Assembly (NCBI GenBank): GCA_037367405.1
Contig: JAZKJV010002954.1
Coordinates: 1 to 64,000, forward strand
Length of the DNA: 64,000 nucleotides
Reading direction: 5' to 3'
From: Ottelia alismoides
Taxonomy: Eukaryota; Streptophyta; Magnoliopsida; Alismatales; Hydrocharitaceae
Every line of letters starts with the position of its first letter. The first letter of the stretch is position 1. Shown here in pieces: positions 30,269 through 39,648 of the stretch. The position numbers and the translations under genes were made by a program. The notes beneath the pieces were generated by a model. It saw nothing but the letters and a program-made list of their open reading frames with translations, made no database searches and had not been told where the DNA came from.

Positions 30269-32887
30269 ATGTCGACACTCGAACCACGTACGCTCCGCAT
30301 CCCCAAGCTCGCCCTCGTCGTCCTTGTCGGTTCGAGTGGATCCGGCAAAAGCACCTTCGCTCGCAAGCATTTCTTGCCGACGGAGATTTTGTCGTCAGAT
30401 GCCTTTCGCGCGATGCTGACCGATGACGAAACCAATCAAGCGATTTCGTCCGACGCCTTCGCCCTCCTCCACCAAGTCGCTGGGCAACGCCTCGCGCTTG
30501 GCAAACTCACGGTCATCGATGCAACGAATGTTCAACAGGACGCACGGCAGCCGTTGCTCGCGCTGGCGCGGAACCATCATTGCTTCGCGGTCGCGATCGT
30601 ACTGAACCTTCCGGAGAAACTCTGCCACGAACGCAACGCCCAGCGTACGAATCGCTCGTTCGGCGCGCACGTGGTGAAGAACCACGTTGCGGCACTGAAG
30701 CGATCGCTGAAACACCTCGAGAAAGAAGGCTTTCGACACGTTCACGTGCTGAATTCGCCTGAGGAAATTGAATCGGTCGTCATCGAACGCCAGCCGCTCT
30801 GGACCGATCGTAGCCACGAACACGGACCGTTCGATTTCATCGGCGATGTTCACGGTTGCGCCGATGAACTCGAACTTTTGCTCGAAAAACTCGGTTACGA
30901 GAAAACGACGCACGAGATCAACGAACCAGGATGGACGAATGTCAATTACGCCCATCCGGCGGGTCGCAAGGCGGTGTTTGTTGGCGATTTGGTCGACCGT
31001 GGGCCGCGCGTACTCGACACGCTGCGCATCGTGCGAAACATGTTGCTCACGAAGAACGCACTCTGCGTACCAGGTAACCACGACATGAAACTGGTGCGAA
31101 AACTCAGCGGCAGCAACACGAAAATCTCACACGGTCTTGCTGCAACCATGGCAGAGATCGACGCACTCGCTGAGGACGTTCGCGAACCCTTCACACGTTC
31201 GCTCGTGCAGTTTCTCGATAGTCTGGTGAGTCACTACGTACTCGACGACGGCAAAATCGTGGTCGCGCACGCCGGCATGAAGGCAGAGTATCAGGGTCGG
31301 TCATCCGGCAAGGTTCGCAGCTTCGCGCTGTTCGGCGAAACGACCGGCGAAACGGACGAGTTCGGCTTGCCGGTTCGTCTGAACTGGGCGGCCGACTATC
31401 GCGGTTCGGCGATGGTCGTATACGGACATACGCCCGTGCCCGAGGCGGAATGGCTGAATCGCACCGTGGACATCGATACAGGCTGTGTGTTCGGAGGGAA
31501 ACTGACGGCGCTACGGTATCCGGAACTGGAATTCGTCTCGATTCCGGCCGCAAAAACCTATGCGGAACCCGCCAAGCCGTTCCTCACGTCCGCGACGATC
31601 GCCCAACACAATCACGATGATGTGCTTGATCTCGCCGATGTGATGGGCAAGCGTGTGATCGCGACGAAACTTCGTGGAAACGTGACGATTCGCGAAGAGC
31701 ACGCGGCGGCGGCGCTCGAGGTGATGAGCCGCTTCGCCGCGAACCCCAAGTGGCTGATCTACCTTCCGCCAACACTCTCACCGAGCGAAACGACGAGCGA
31801 ACACGGCCTGCTCGAACATCCCCAGGAAGCGTTCGCTTACTATCGGAAGCAGGGTGTATCGCAGGTGCTATGCGAAGAAAAGCACATGGGTTCGCGGGCG
31901 GTCGTGATCGTGTGTCAGGACGAAGCCGCCGCCCAACGCCGTTTCGGCATCGGCGAGAACGAACTCGGTATCGTCCTCACGCGAACCGGCCGTCGCTTCT
32001 TCAACGACTCGGTCTTGGAGGGGGCGTTTCTCGATCGCGTGCGTTCAGCACTGACGAAGGCGAATATCTGGGAGCAGTTTGACACGAGTTGGGTGTGTCT
32101 CGACTGTGAGTTGCTACCGTGGTCGGCGAAAGCGCAGGAGTTGTTGAAGTCGCAATACGCCGCCGTGGGTGCGGCCGGCCGCGCCGCGTTACCGTCGGCG
32201 CTCGAATCGCTCACGCTCGCCGGTCCACGATTGAGCGGCCAGGAACGCGCGGCGCTCGACGCGATTCGACTCGAAACTCAGGCGAAATGGGAGCATCTGA
32301 ATCAATTTGTCACAGCGTATCGGCAGTATTGTTGGCCCGTGAACAGGCTCACTGATTTGAAGCTCGCGCCGTTTCATTTCCTCGCGACGGAAGGCCAAGT
32401 TCACACGAATCGAACGCACACACGGCACCTCGCGACACTTGCGGCGATCTGTCAGCACGACACCGAGTTGCTTCGTGTGACTCGGTCCACGCTCGTCGAC
32501 ACGGCGAACCCTGCGAGTGTCGACGCGGGAATCGCGTGGTGGAGCGAGTTGACCGCGCAGGGCGGCGAAGGTATGGTCGTGAAACCGCTCGACTTTATCG
32601 TGACTGGTGAAAAGGCGAATGGGCGCGTCACGGTTCAGCCGGCGATCAAGTGCCGTGGCCGCGAGTATCTCCGCATCATTTACGGTCCGGATTACACACT
32701 CGACGCGAATCTGACACGCCTCCGCAAACGCGGGCTGGGACACAAGCGAGCATTGGCCTTGAGCGAGTTTGCCTTGGGCATCGAGGGACTGGAACGGTTC
32801 GTCCGTCGCGAACCGCTTCGCACCGTGCATGAGTGCGTGTTCGGCGTATTGGCGCTCGAAAGCGAACCGCTCGATCCACGATTGTAA
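30269..32887 (+). CDS. pnkp: Polynucleotide kinase-phosphatase with ligase-like domain (Pnkp)
   Basis: A three-domain RNA-repair enzyme of 872 aa, the expected length for bacterial Pnkp. The N-terminal 5'-OH polynucleotide kinase has the P-loop VLVGSSGSGKSTFARKHF and ATNVQQDARQ. The central metallophosphatase (2',3'-phosphatase) has FIGDVHGCADELE, VFVGDLVDRGPRV, VPGNHDMKLV and VYGHTPV. The C-terminal adenylyltransferase has the motif CEEKHMGSRAVV with Lys538 as the expected nucleophile, and GGEGMVVKPLDF. In characterised systems Pnkp needs Hen1 for ligase activation, and Hen1 also methylates the 3' end. No hen1-like gene is adjacent in this window. The frame is intact and codon use is like the neighbours. 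Confidence 0.95.
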   Translation: MSTLEPRTLRIPKLALVVLVGSSGSGKSTFARKHFLPTEILSSDAFRAMLTDDETNQAISSDAFALLHQVAGQRLALGKLTVIDATNVQQDARQPLLALARNHHCFAVAIVLNLPEKLCHERNAQRTNRSFGAHVVKNHVAALKRSLKHLEKEGFRHVHVLNSPEEIESVVIERQPLWTDRSHEHGPFDFIGDVHGCADELELLLEKLGYEKTTHEINEPGWTNVNYAHPAGRKAVFVGDLVDRGPRVLDTLRIVRNMLLTKNALCVPGNHDMKLVRKLSGSNTKISHGLAATMAEIDALAEDVREPFTRSLVQFLDSLVSHYVLDDGKIVVAHAGMKAEYQGRSSGKVRSFALFGETTGETDEFGLPVRLNWAADYRGSAMVVYGHTPVPEAEWLNRTVDIDTGCVFGGKLTALRYPELEFVSIPAAKTYAEPAKPFLTSATIAQHNHDDVLDLADVMGKRVIATKLRGNVTIREEHAAAALEVMSRFAANPKWLIYLPPTLSPSETTSEHGLLEHPQEAFAYYRKQGVSQVLCEEKHMGSRAVVIVCQDEAAAQRRFGIGENELGIVLTRTGRRFFNDSVLEGAFLDRVRSALTKANIWEQFDTSWVCLDCELLPWSAKAQELLKSQYAAVGAAGRAALPSALESLTLAGPRLSGQERAALDAIRLETQAKWEHLNQFVTAYRQYCWPVNRLTDLKLAPFHFLATEGQVHTNRTHTRHLATLAAICQHDTELLRVTRSTLVDTANPASVDAGIAWWSELTAQGGEGMVVKPLDFIVTGEKANGRVTVQPAIKCRGREYLRIIYGPDYTLDANLTRLRKRGLGHKRALALSEFALGIEGLERFVRREPLRTVHECVFGVLALESEPLDPRL

Positions 32888-32911
32888 TCGCTCGGTCCGA
32901 CCTGTCGTCGA

Positions 32912-33913
32912 TTAATCGATCGATACCACTTCATCGCCGCCACGTGTCGTGATCGCGCGGAGCGTCGTTTGATTCAGCGAATCGCGTAGGAATCGCACGC
33001 TGCCATCGGCGAAGCCCACGTTCGCTCCGCCGCTATGTCGGCTCCCCATCGCCGAGAGACGCTGATTTCGTGGCTGGACCATCTGATTCCAATCGAATGT
33101 CGGCGGTGGGTTTGGATAGTAACTGCTCGGCTGATATTCCTGCGGATAGACCATGTTGATCGGCCCTTCACTGCTGACCGTCACGTGGGCGATCGCCCAC
33201 GGCGACGGCGGTGCGGGCCAAAGCATGTATTGGGTCAAGAGTTGCATCTGCGGCGTGGGGGACGGATAAATGCGTGCCGTCATCCACGAGTCGAACGCGC
33301 CATCGTCCGGCTGACGTTCCGCGAACAGCAGCGTATTCGACGTGCCATCGCGGACATCGGCGATGCGAGTCGCCTTCTGACCGGCAGATGGTTTGCTCAA
33401 CGGCCCCACTTCGTGAAACATCCCATCGGCCAGCGATTCAGTATTCGGAAATGACTTTGTACCGCCGTTGCCGCCGTAACAGGTCCGTGCGGCGAACTGA
33501 CCGCCGGCTTGCGGAAGGGGATCCTCCGCGTTGGGTAAACTCGGGCACATCAACAGTTTCTGCGGCCGAGCGCCCAGAGCGGTCCGACTCGCGGTGTTCG
33601 CGGAGGGGTTTGCGAAATCCCACATCATGTACATCGCGTTCTGCTCCAGAAACGGCAACAGTTCGACGAACAACGACGTATTCCGACCGTTCGCACCTGG
33701 ATGAGCAATGCCTGGAGGGAACTCTTGGTACTGATTTTCGTGATTGAGCGAAGCGAGGGAAATCTGTTTGAGATTGCCGACACATCGTAAGCGTGTAGCC
33801 GCCTCGCGGACTTTTTGGACGGCCGGCAGCAGCAAGCCGATCAGGATTGCGATGATCGCAATGACCACCAGCAATTCGATTAACGTGAAGGCGTGGCGAG
33901 TCCGTGTGTGCAT
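32912..33913 (-). CDS. DUF1559 domain-containing pseudopilin-like protein
   Basis: A planctomycete surface or fibre-type protein of 333 aa. The N-terminal prepilin-type methylation motif is [20 protein letters not shown], followed by [18 protein letters not shown], as in type IV pilin-like substrates cleaved by a prepilin peptidase. The rest is the DUF1559 domain: NLKQISLASLNHENQYQEFP, SLFVELLPFLEQN, VRDGTSNTLLFAERQPDD and the C-terminal HSGGANVGFADGSVRFLRDS. The frame is intact. The ATG at 33913 lies about 160 bp downstream of the PVC cytochrome stop on the same strand. The cargo or fibre role is not known. Confidence 0.93.
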   Translation of the reverse strand: MHTRTRHAFTLIELLVVIAIIAILIGLLLPAVQKVREAATRLRCVGNLKQISLASLNHENQYQEFPPGIAHPGANGRNTSLFVELLPFLEQNAMYMMWDFANPSANTASRTALGARPQKLLMCPSLPNAEDPLPQAGGQFAARTCYGGNGGTKSFPNTESLADGMFHEVGPLSKPSAGQKATRIADVRDGTSNTLLFAERQPDDGAFDSWMTARIYPSPTPQMQLLTQYMLWPAPPSPWAIAHVTVSSEGPINMVYPQEYQPSSYYPNPPPTFDWNQMVQPRNQRLSAMGSRHSGGANVGFADGSVRFLRDSLNQTTLRAITTRGGDEVVSID

Positions 33914-34073
33914 GTGATCGCTCGCGAGGGGAACGAATGATGATGCGGTTTACGATACTGCATCGTGCCACATTCGCGAACTCGGAGAAGTCAGCCAGCA
34001 CCGCGAAACTCGCCGCGTTGTAGCGAGTTTGCCGAGGGCGCGTGCTGGTGCAGGTGTCGCTCACGCCGGATCG

Positions 34074-36674
34074 TTACTTCAAGCTCCGCAGATACGCCAT
34101 CAGGTCGGCAATCTCCTCATCGCGGCTCGCATCGAGTAAGCCGACAGGCATCAGTGAGGTTTCGAGCGTCCGTTTCAGTTCGATTTGGTCCGGAGCCACA
34201 CGCACTGGGTTTTCCAGGCCATTCGACACAATCACGCCATCGACCGCTTCGTAAATCACCACACCTGTCACAGTGCGGCCGTCCAGAAGCGTGAGTTGTA
34301 GCGGACGATAGCGTGCGGAGACATCGCGGTTCGGATCCACAATCGCCGTGAGTAAATCGTCGCGACTGAAGCGATTCGCCACCCCCACGAGCGCCGGACC
34401 GACGGCGCCGGCGCGATCGTGGCACTCCGCACACCGTGTCTTCTGAAAGACGAGTCGCCCACGGTCGGCGGAACCGGAGTCCCACGCGATCCGCTTCGCA
34501 CGCTCGGTCCACTGCGCTGAACCGCGTGCCAATTGCTCTGCCAAATGCGGCCGCTCACGCCGCAACCACACCTCCGCTTCGGCACTCGTGCGAAACAACT
34601 GGCCGGTTCGCGATTGCAAGAGTTGACTCACTGCGTCGAGGGTTGCGCTCGCGGACTTCTCGTGTGCGAAGCGTCGCAGTGCGACGATCGCCGGCAACAC
34701 ATCCGCATCATTCGGTTCGAGTTTCGTGAGCGCCTCGGCGGCAACTTTCGCGACACGCGGTTGAAACGACCGCAAACCGATGTGCAGTTTCTCGCGGTCC
34801 GAGGGCGCCGCAGCGCGTGCGATCAGCGGCATCAGGGTATCGTTCAAATCGCCACGTTTCCACAATCGCTCGACCATCGGCCGTACCTCATCGTTCGGCA
34901 ATGCCGCCAACACGCTCACCAACGCTGGCGACCAGTCGTACTCCTCTGTCGACTCACGCACCGCCTGACGCAGAATCGCACGTGCCGACTTCGTGCGATC
35001 GAGTTCCGGCAACTGCACCAACCACCCGTGCGCCGGTTGCCCATACCGCGGATGATCTTGAATCGCTGCGACGAGTTTCGGATCGTGTTGAATCAAGGCC
35101 GAAACTGTCTCGCCCAGTTGCGTGGGCCAATTGCGGTCGAGGACCAGTTTGCGTGCGGCGTACTTGGCGTCGAGCGTGAGAAGTGCGTTCGCGGTGCGGG
35201 CGGTGTCGTCCGCGCTACGTGGTGCCGTGAGCCGCGCCGCAACAATTAACATGTGGACATCATCGAACACGTCGCTCGTCGCCGAGATCGTCGCGAGGAC
35301 ACGGTGAAGTGTCACCGGATCGTCGTCGGTGAGCAGGGCAAACATACGACTCAGTTCGCGATCGAGATTCGCGTCGAGCGAGGGAAACACGGCTCGCAAG
35401 GGCGGAAGTAACTTCGTTCGTACATCGTTCGGAATCGGTTTTCGTGGCGTGTAACCTTCCCAGACCTTGCCCATCACACTCGCGTTGCCGATATCGCCGA
35501 TCGCCCGTTGCCACTCGCGTACTCGCTTTACGCCGCCTGTGCGGAAGTCGAGTGAGGTTGGTGTCGGTATTGTGCGATCGCGAACGGCGAGCGGTTTCAC
35601 GTCGTGATAGCCGAGGGGGACTGCGTCGGCGTTCGGAGTCTTCGGACGGACACGATAGACCGCCCCTCGCGTACCGCGTCCGCCGACGCTGATGTACAAA
35701 TCACCCGATCGCGGATGCACCGCCAATGCCGTCGGCGCGAAGCCGTTGGTGCCGGTCGGTTCGACAAAGACACTCTTGGTTCCGCCGCGAACGAACCAGA
35801 TACGGCCGAAGGTCCAATCGGCAAGGAAAAAGCCATCGCGATAGCCAGGGGGGAATTGGGTATGCCGATAGCAGACACAGCCCGTGGGTGACCCTCGGCC
35901 GAGCGTGGTGATTGGTGCTTCAACATCAGGGAAGTACGGCGGCTGACGCCACGTCACCGTGTGCTGCGGATTCAACCAGCCGTAGTTTCCGCCAGGGACG
36001 ATCCGATAAAACCGAGTGAATTCGTACCACGGTAAACCAACACAGCGTTCGTTGTCGGAGTCGAAGGTGTGTGGAACGCCGTTACGATCGAAATCGAAGT
36101 CGTATGGATTGCGAAAACCATCCGCGAGGACGGCGACTTGATTCTTCGCATTGATCCGCACAAACACGCCCGCGATCGGATTCTTGATGATCGAATCCGG
36201 ATCGGTCACACTCTTGGCGGTGATGTTGGTGTTGTTTCCGCAGAGCCAGTAGAGCGCGCCATCCGGTCCGCGCCGAATCGCGTGTGCGCCGTGTTCGCCG
36301 CCGGTCTTCCCTGGGACGACGAGTTCACTTGTCGTGATCGGTTGCGCGCCGGTCACTCCGACGAACTTCCGCAAGCCTCCATCGGCGACAACGTATAGCG
36401 TCTCGCCCTCCCAGAGGAGTCCCATCGGCACCTCTTTGTTGCCACGAACCAGATCAATCGCACGTTCGGTTTTGGATTCACCCACGAGATACCGCACGTA
36501 TCCAGGTCCGGCGACGACGATGCGACCCGCCGAGTCGATGTGGAGCGACGAGACATCGTTCGCGTGTTCGGCGCTCGCGAATTGCTCGACGACGAATTCC
36601 GGCGGTACGCGGAGATCGTTCGCCGACGCGAAGCCGATCGTGCCAATCATAATGCAGAGTGCGATCGTTCTCAT
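34074..36674 (-). CDS. PVC-type heme-binding CxxCH protein with beta-propeller and HEAT-like region
   Basis: A secreted 866-aa protein. A signal peptide (IALCIMIGTIGFASANDL) precedes an NHL/dehydrogenase-type propeller of about 350 residues (VVAGPGYVRYLV, HAIRRGPDGALYWLCGNNTN, DGFRNPYDFDFDRNG, ALAVHPRSGDLYISVGGRG). A helical middle region follows, then a C-terminal c-type cytochrome with FQKTRCAECHDRAGAVGPAL near residue 748 and the family's LTLLDGRTVTGVVIYEAVDG and IADLMAYLRSLK ending. These domains match the TIGR02604/TIGR02603 planctomycete families. The frame is intact. The substrate of the propeller half is unknown; related proteins are thought to act in periplasmic oxidation. Confidence 0.92.
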   Translation of the reverse strand: MRTIALCIMIGTIGFASANDLRVPPEFVVEQFASAEHANDVSSLHIDSAGRIVVAGPGYVRYLVGESKTERAIDLVRGNKEVPMGLLWEGETLYVVADGGLRKFVGVTGAQPITTSELVVPGKTGGEHGAHAIRRGPDGALYWLCGNNTNITAKSVTDPDSIIKNPIAGVFVRINAKNQVAVLADGFRNPYDFDFDRNGVPHTFDSDNERCVGLPWYEFTRFYRIVPGGNYGWLNPQHTVTWRQPPYFPDVEAPITTLGRGSPTGCVCYRHTQFPPGYRDGFFLADWTFGRIWFVRGGTKSVFVEPTGTNGFAPTALAVHPRSGDLYISVGGRGTRGAVYRVRPKTPNADAVPLGYHDVKPLAVRDRTIPTPTSLDFRTGGVKRVREWQRAIGDIGNASVMGKVWEGYTPRKPIPNDVRTKLLPPLRAVFPSLDANLDRELSRMFALLTDDDPVTLHRVLATISATSDVFDDVHMLIVAARLTAPRSADDTARTANALLTLDAKYAARKLVLDRNWPTQLGETVSALIQHDPKLVAAIQDHPRYGQPAHGWLVQLPELDRTKSARAILRQAVRESTEEYDWSPALVSVLAALPNDEVRPMVERLWKRGDLNDTLMPLIARAAAPSDREKLHIGLRSFQPRVAKVAAEALTKLEPNDADVLPAIVALRRFAHEKSASATLDAVSQLLQSRTGQLFRTSAEAEVWLRRERPHLAEQLARGSAQWTERAKRIAWDSGSADRGRLVFQKTRCAECHDRAGAVGPALVGVANRFSRDDLLTAIVDPNRDVSARYRPLQLTLLDGRTVTGVVIYEAVDGVIVSNGLENPVRVAPDQIELKRTLETSLMPVGLLDASRDEEIADLMAYLRSLK

Positions 36675-36776
36675 GATGCGGATGAAGGCGGAATGAGAGT
36701 TGATGAGATTGATCCAGACACAAAGTAGTGTCGGACGCTATGGTTAAGAGTATCGCACCAGAATGTAGGTGTTGCT

Positions 36777-38219
36777 ATGCGATTCTCGAAGTTATTGAAA
36801 TTGCTTGCGCCGCTCGGTTTGGCGGTTGCAGTGGTCAGCATCAACCCAGACGCGAGTCACGGTCAGTTTCCCAGCAGTCCCACACCTGGTGCCGGCTTCC
36901 AGCCACCCGCGGGTGGTTTTCCGCCAGGGGGTTTCAGCCGCGGCGGCGATAGTGGACGTGGTTCGGGTCGCGGATTTTCCGCGGACGATAGTTTCAATCG
37001 GCTCGTGCAATCGACCGGCGGCAGTGGCGACACACTCGACTATTCACGAGTGCCAGCCGATCAACGCGAGCGGTTCAACCGCTTCGCGCAAATGACCGGT
37101 TCGGAACAAATGCCAACCTCTGGCGTGATTACACGACAGCAGTACACGGAAGTGTTCAACAAGCGCATGGAGGCGATGCGCTCGCGTGGATTCGGCCCTC
37201 CTGGTGGTGGCTTCGGTGGATCGCCTGGAGGGTTCCAACCCTCCGCTTCACCAGGCACAACGTCCATGACCTTTTCAGCGAGTACCACCCCCCAAGCTCA
37301 GCCAGGCATGATGACCGCCCCTGGATCGTTTCAACCTGGGATGCAACCAGGAATGATGCAACCAGGCATGATGCAACCAGGCATGAACGGAGCACCATCG
37401 TTCGGCCGTGACGAACGTGGCCGTGATCGCGGCAGTGATCGTGGTCGCGATCCACGTGAACTCGATGAGTATGCAACTCGCCGATTGTCCGAGCAAGATA
37501 AAGACCGCGATGGGCGTGTCAGCCTGGAGGAAGCCGACAGCCGCGTGAAGCCGATCTTCGCACAGTACGATACGAACCGCGATGGGTTCATCGACGCGAA
37601 CGAATATCGCAACATGGTCTATCAAACTCGTGGTGGCGGAACGCCGCCGCCGAGCGACCCGAACCAACCGCCACAACCGTACGGTAGCGGCGCACCAGGT
37701 TATCCCCAGCCAGGCTATCCGCAGCCAGGGTATCCGCCGCAACCTGGCCAGCCGCAAGGTCCGGCCGAAGAGCAACGCCCCACGGTGTATCGCTACGGTA
37801 AATTGCCGAAAGACTTGCCGAGTTGGTTTGAGAAACTTGACACGGACAAAGACGGTCAAGTCGGCTTGTACGAGTGGGTCGCGGAAGGCAAGAACGTCGA
37901 AGAGTTCCAAACGTATGACCTCAACACGGACGGGCTGTTGACGGCAGAGGAGTATCTGCGGCACAAAAAGTACGACGTCGCGGGCGACAAGAGCATGAGT
38001 GGTGCGGCGTCGACGAGCGGCGCCGCTCCGAGCGGTCGTGGGAGTTCGGACCGTGGTAGTGGCAGTGGCTTCTCGTTCTTCAGTCGTCCGTCGAGTTCTG
38101 GCCGCGACGATTCACGCTCGAAGGACACGAAAGAGTCTAAAGAAGACCGCAAAGAGGAAAAACGCATGAGCCGCGAAAGTAGTGGCAACAGCGGCGGTAA
38201 TCCGTTCCGTCGGAATTAA
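36777..38219 (+). CDS. Secreted EF-hand, Gly/Pro/Met-rich protein
   Basis: A predicted calcium-binding exported protein of 480 aa. The N-terminus (LLAPLGLAVAVVSINPDASHG) is a signal peptide. Four canonical EF-hand loops are visible: DKDRDGRVSLEE (about 240), DTNRDGFIDANE (about 263), DTDKDGQVGLYE (about 354) and DLNTDGLLTAEE (about 380). Low-complexity tracts surround them, including repeats of MMQPG and of GYPQP, and the C-terminus is Ser/Arg/Lys/Glu-rich (KDTKESKEDRKEEKRMS). EF-hand proteins of this style are abundant in Gemmata relatives. Function is unknown. The ATG at 36777 lacks a clear ribosome-binding site. Confidence 0.85.
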   Translation: MRFSKLLKLLAPLGLAVAVVSINPDASHGQFPSSPTPGAGFQPPAGGFPPGGFSRGGDSGRGSGRGFSADDSFNRLVQSTGGSGDTLDYSRVPADQRERFNRFAQMTGSEQMPTSGVITRQQYTEVFNKRMEAMRSRGFGPPGGGFGGSPGGFQPSASPGTTSMTFSASTTPQAQPGMMTAPGSFQPGMQPGMMQPGMMQPGMNGAPSFGRDERGRDRGSDRGRDPRELDEYATRRLSEQDKDRDGRVSLEEADSRVKPIFAQYDTNRDGFIDANEYRNMVYQTRGGGTPPPSDPNQPPQPYGSGAPGYPQPGYPQPGYPPQPGQPQGPAEEQRPTVYRYGKLPKDLPSWFEKLDTDKDGQVGLYEWVAEGKNVEEFQTYDLNTDGLLTAEEYLRHKKYDVAGDKSMSGAASTSGAAPSGRGSSDRGSGSGFSFFSRPSSSGRDDSRSKDTKESKEDRKEEKRMSRESSGNSGGNPFRRN

Positions 38220-38241
38220 GTACCGCTGAGTGGATTTTCGC

Positions 38242-38280
38242 AACACGCTGGCTCGGAAACGCCAGCGTGTTTTCGTTTTT
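38242..38280 (+). terminator. Intrinsic terminator after the EF-hand gene
   Basis: AACACGCTGGC and GCCAGCGTGTT form a perfect 11-bp stem with an 8-nt loop. The right arm runs straight into TTCGTTTTT. It starts 23 bp past the stop codon. This is the clearest rho-independent terminator in the window. Confidence 0.9.
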
Positions 38281-38361
38281 CGCGTCGTGAATGAGTTCCT
38301 CGAACTGGATGGGCTTTTGCGATTCACCACGGTTTGCTACGACTACTCGTGGAGGTTCCCT

Positions 38362-38964
38362 ATGGCTTCGGTCGTCGCACCAACGTCGTTACTGAGTGTC
38401 GCGGGTTTTCGGCGGTTTACGCCGCAGCAGTATCACCAACTCGCGAACTCTGGCATCATCGCGGAAGGCGAACCCGTGGAGTTGCTTGAAGGGTATTTGG
38501 TGGAGAAAGGCGTGCGAAATCCACCTCATGAAGCCGCGCTGCGACGGTTGACAGTTCGCGGACCACGCTACCTACCCACGGGTTGGTATCTGCAAATTCA
38601 GGGTGCCGTGTCGCTGGGGGAGAGCGAACCCGAACCGGACGGCGCGATTTTACGTGGCGATGAAACCACCTGCGATGGTCGACTGCCGAACTCGAGCGAT
38701 TTCGGCATTGTCATCGAGATTTCGGATTCGTCGCTCACCTTCGATCGTCACGACAAAGCCAGAATCTACGCACGGTCCGGCATTGCTCAATTTTGGATTA
38801 TCAACGTCGTCGATCGACAAATTGAAGTCTACTGCCAACCACAATCGTCCGCGTCACTACCGTGCTATGCGACACGGACCGACTACGGACCGAGTCAAAC
38901 CGTGCCGCTCATGCTCGATGGCGTCGCGGTCGGCACGATTCCAGTCGCGGACTTGCTGCCGTGA
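38362..38964 (+). CDS. Uma2 family (DUF820) putative endonuclease, copy 1
   Basis: A 200-aa protein of the Uma2 family, which has a restriction-endonuclease-like PD-(D/E)xK fold. Candidate metal-site residues are Asp93 (SEPEPDGAI), Glu119 (FGIVIEISDSS) and Lys132 (RHDKARIYAR), with WIINVVDRQIEVY after. The ATG at 38362 has GGAGG 6 nt upstream, so a frame extension to 38230 through the preceding terminator is rejected. It is close in sequence to copy 2 (39649), including YLVEK, RNPPH, SEPEPD and the shared C-terminal QTVPLMLDGV, indicating a tandem duplication. Confidence 0.9.
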   Translation: MASVVAPTSLLSVAGFRRFTPQQYHQLANSGIIAEGEPVELLEGYLVEKGVRNPPHEAALRRLTVRGPRYLPTGWYLQIQGAVSLGESEPEPDGAILRGDETTCDGRLPNSSDFGIVIEISDSSLTFDRHDKARIYARSGIAQFWIINVVDRQIEVYCQPQSSASLPCYATRTDYGPSQTVPLMLDGVAVGTIPVADLLP

Positions 38965-38986
38965 GGTGTGAGTCTTCGCAGTCGCA

Positions 38987-39577
38987 TCAGGATTTGGTGG
39001 CATCCAGATCGCACACCCAGCCAATCTGCCACCCACGATGTTCGAGTCGTTCACGGAGGAACTGATACACTGCCAACTTCCCTGCGTCGTTCAACCAGTC
39101 GGCGAAGTACGGATAGTTCCGAATCCAATGTTGTGGCGTGCGTCGAATCCACAACGACACAGACAACTCATCGTATCGCTTTTCGAGATGAATCGCTTCG
39201 ACAGCATCGCGGCTCACTCGACAGCACGACTTCTTGAGCGGAGCCAGTATCCAGATTTCGATGTGATCGTCGTAGATCAGTACCATCTCACGCCGCAAGA
39301 GTTGTAACAACCCTGCCAACAACAGCAATTCGCCAGAACCCAGAATACACGTCACACAGACGATTCCGAAGGTATTTGGTGCAGGGTCATCAATGACACC
39401 TGCAATGGCGAGAAACAGGAAGCAACTCCAAATGATCGTCACCACAATTAAGCCGAACTGCTGTTCTCGACGAGTCGGCCCACGCCAGTTCGACCACGCA
39501 ATCTGATCGTGAGACTCGCCACGAATGCACTCGATGCCTTGCGGCGGCGCGTTTGGTTGCGGTGATGGTTCGATCAC
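38987..39577 (-). CDS. Hypothetical membrane protein, two transmembrane segments
   Basis: A 196-aa protein with no recognised family. Two hydrophobic helices (FGLIVVTIIWSCFLFLAIAG and FGIVCVTCILGSGELLLLAG) lie in the middle third, followed by a soluble tail with VLIYDDHIEIWILAPLKKSC and an aromatic-rich RTPQHWIRNYPYFADWLND segment. The start is a GTG at 39577 with GAGG about 6 nt upstream. It is inserted on the opposite strand between two duplicated Uma2 genes, 23 bp from the stop of the first. Confidence 0.7.
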   Translation of the reverse strand: MIEPSPQPNAPPQGIECIRGESHDQIAWSNWRGPTRREQQFGLIVVTIIWSCFLFLAIAGVIDDPAPNTFGIVCVTCILGSGELLLLAGLLQLLRREMVLIYDDHIEIWILAPLKKSCCRVSRDAVEAIHLEKRYDELSVSLWIRRTPQHWIRNYPYFADWLNDAGKLAVYQFLRERLEHRGWQIGWVCDLDATKS

Positions 39578-39648
39578 GACATCCTCGCTTCGCGGTTTCT
39601 TTTGGCGTCGCTGTCTGGTATGACGATATGAATGCAGGAGGTACCCAC

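Noticed and set aside
37340..37760. Tandem short repeats considered as a CRISPR array or minisatellite
   Set aside because: The repeats are in-frame codons for MMQPG and GYPQP inside a long open gene, with no unique spacers.
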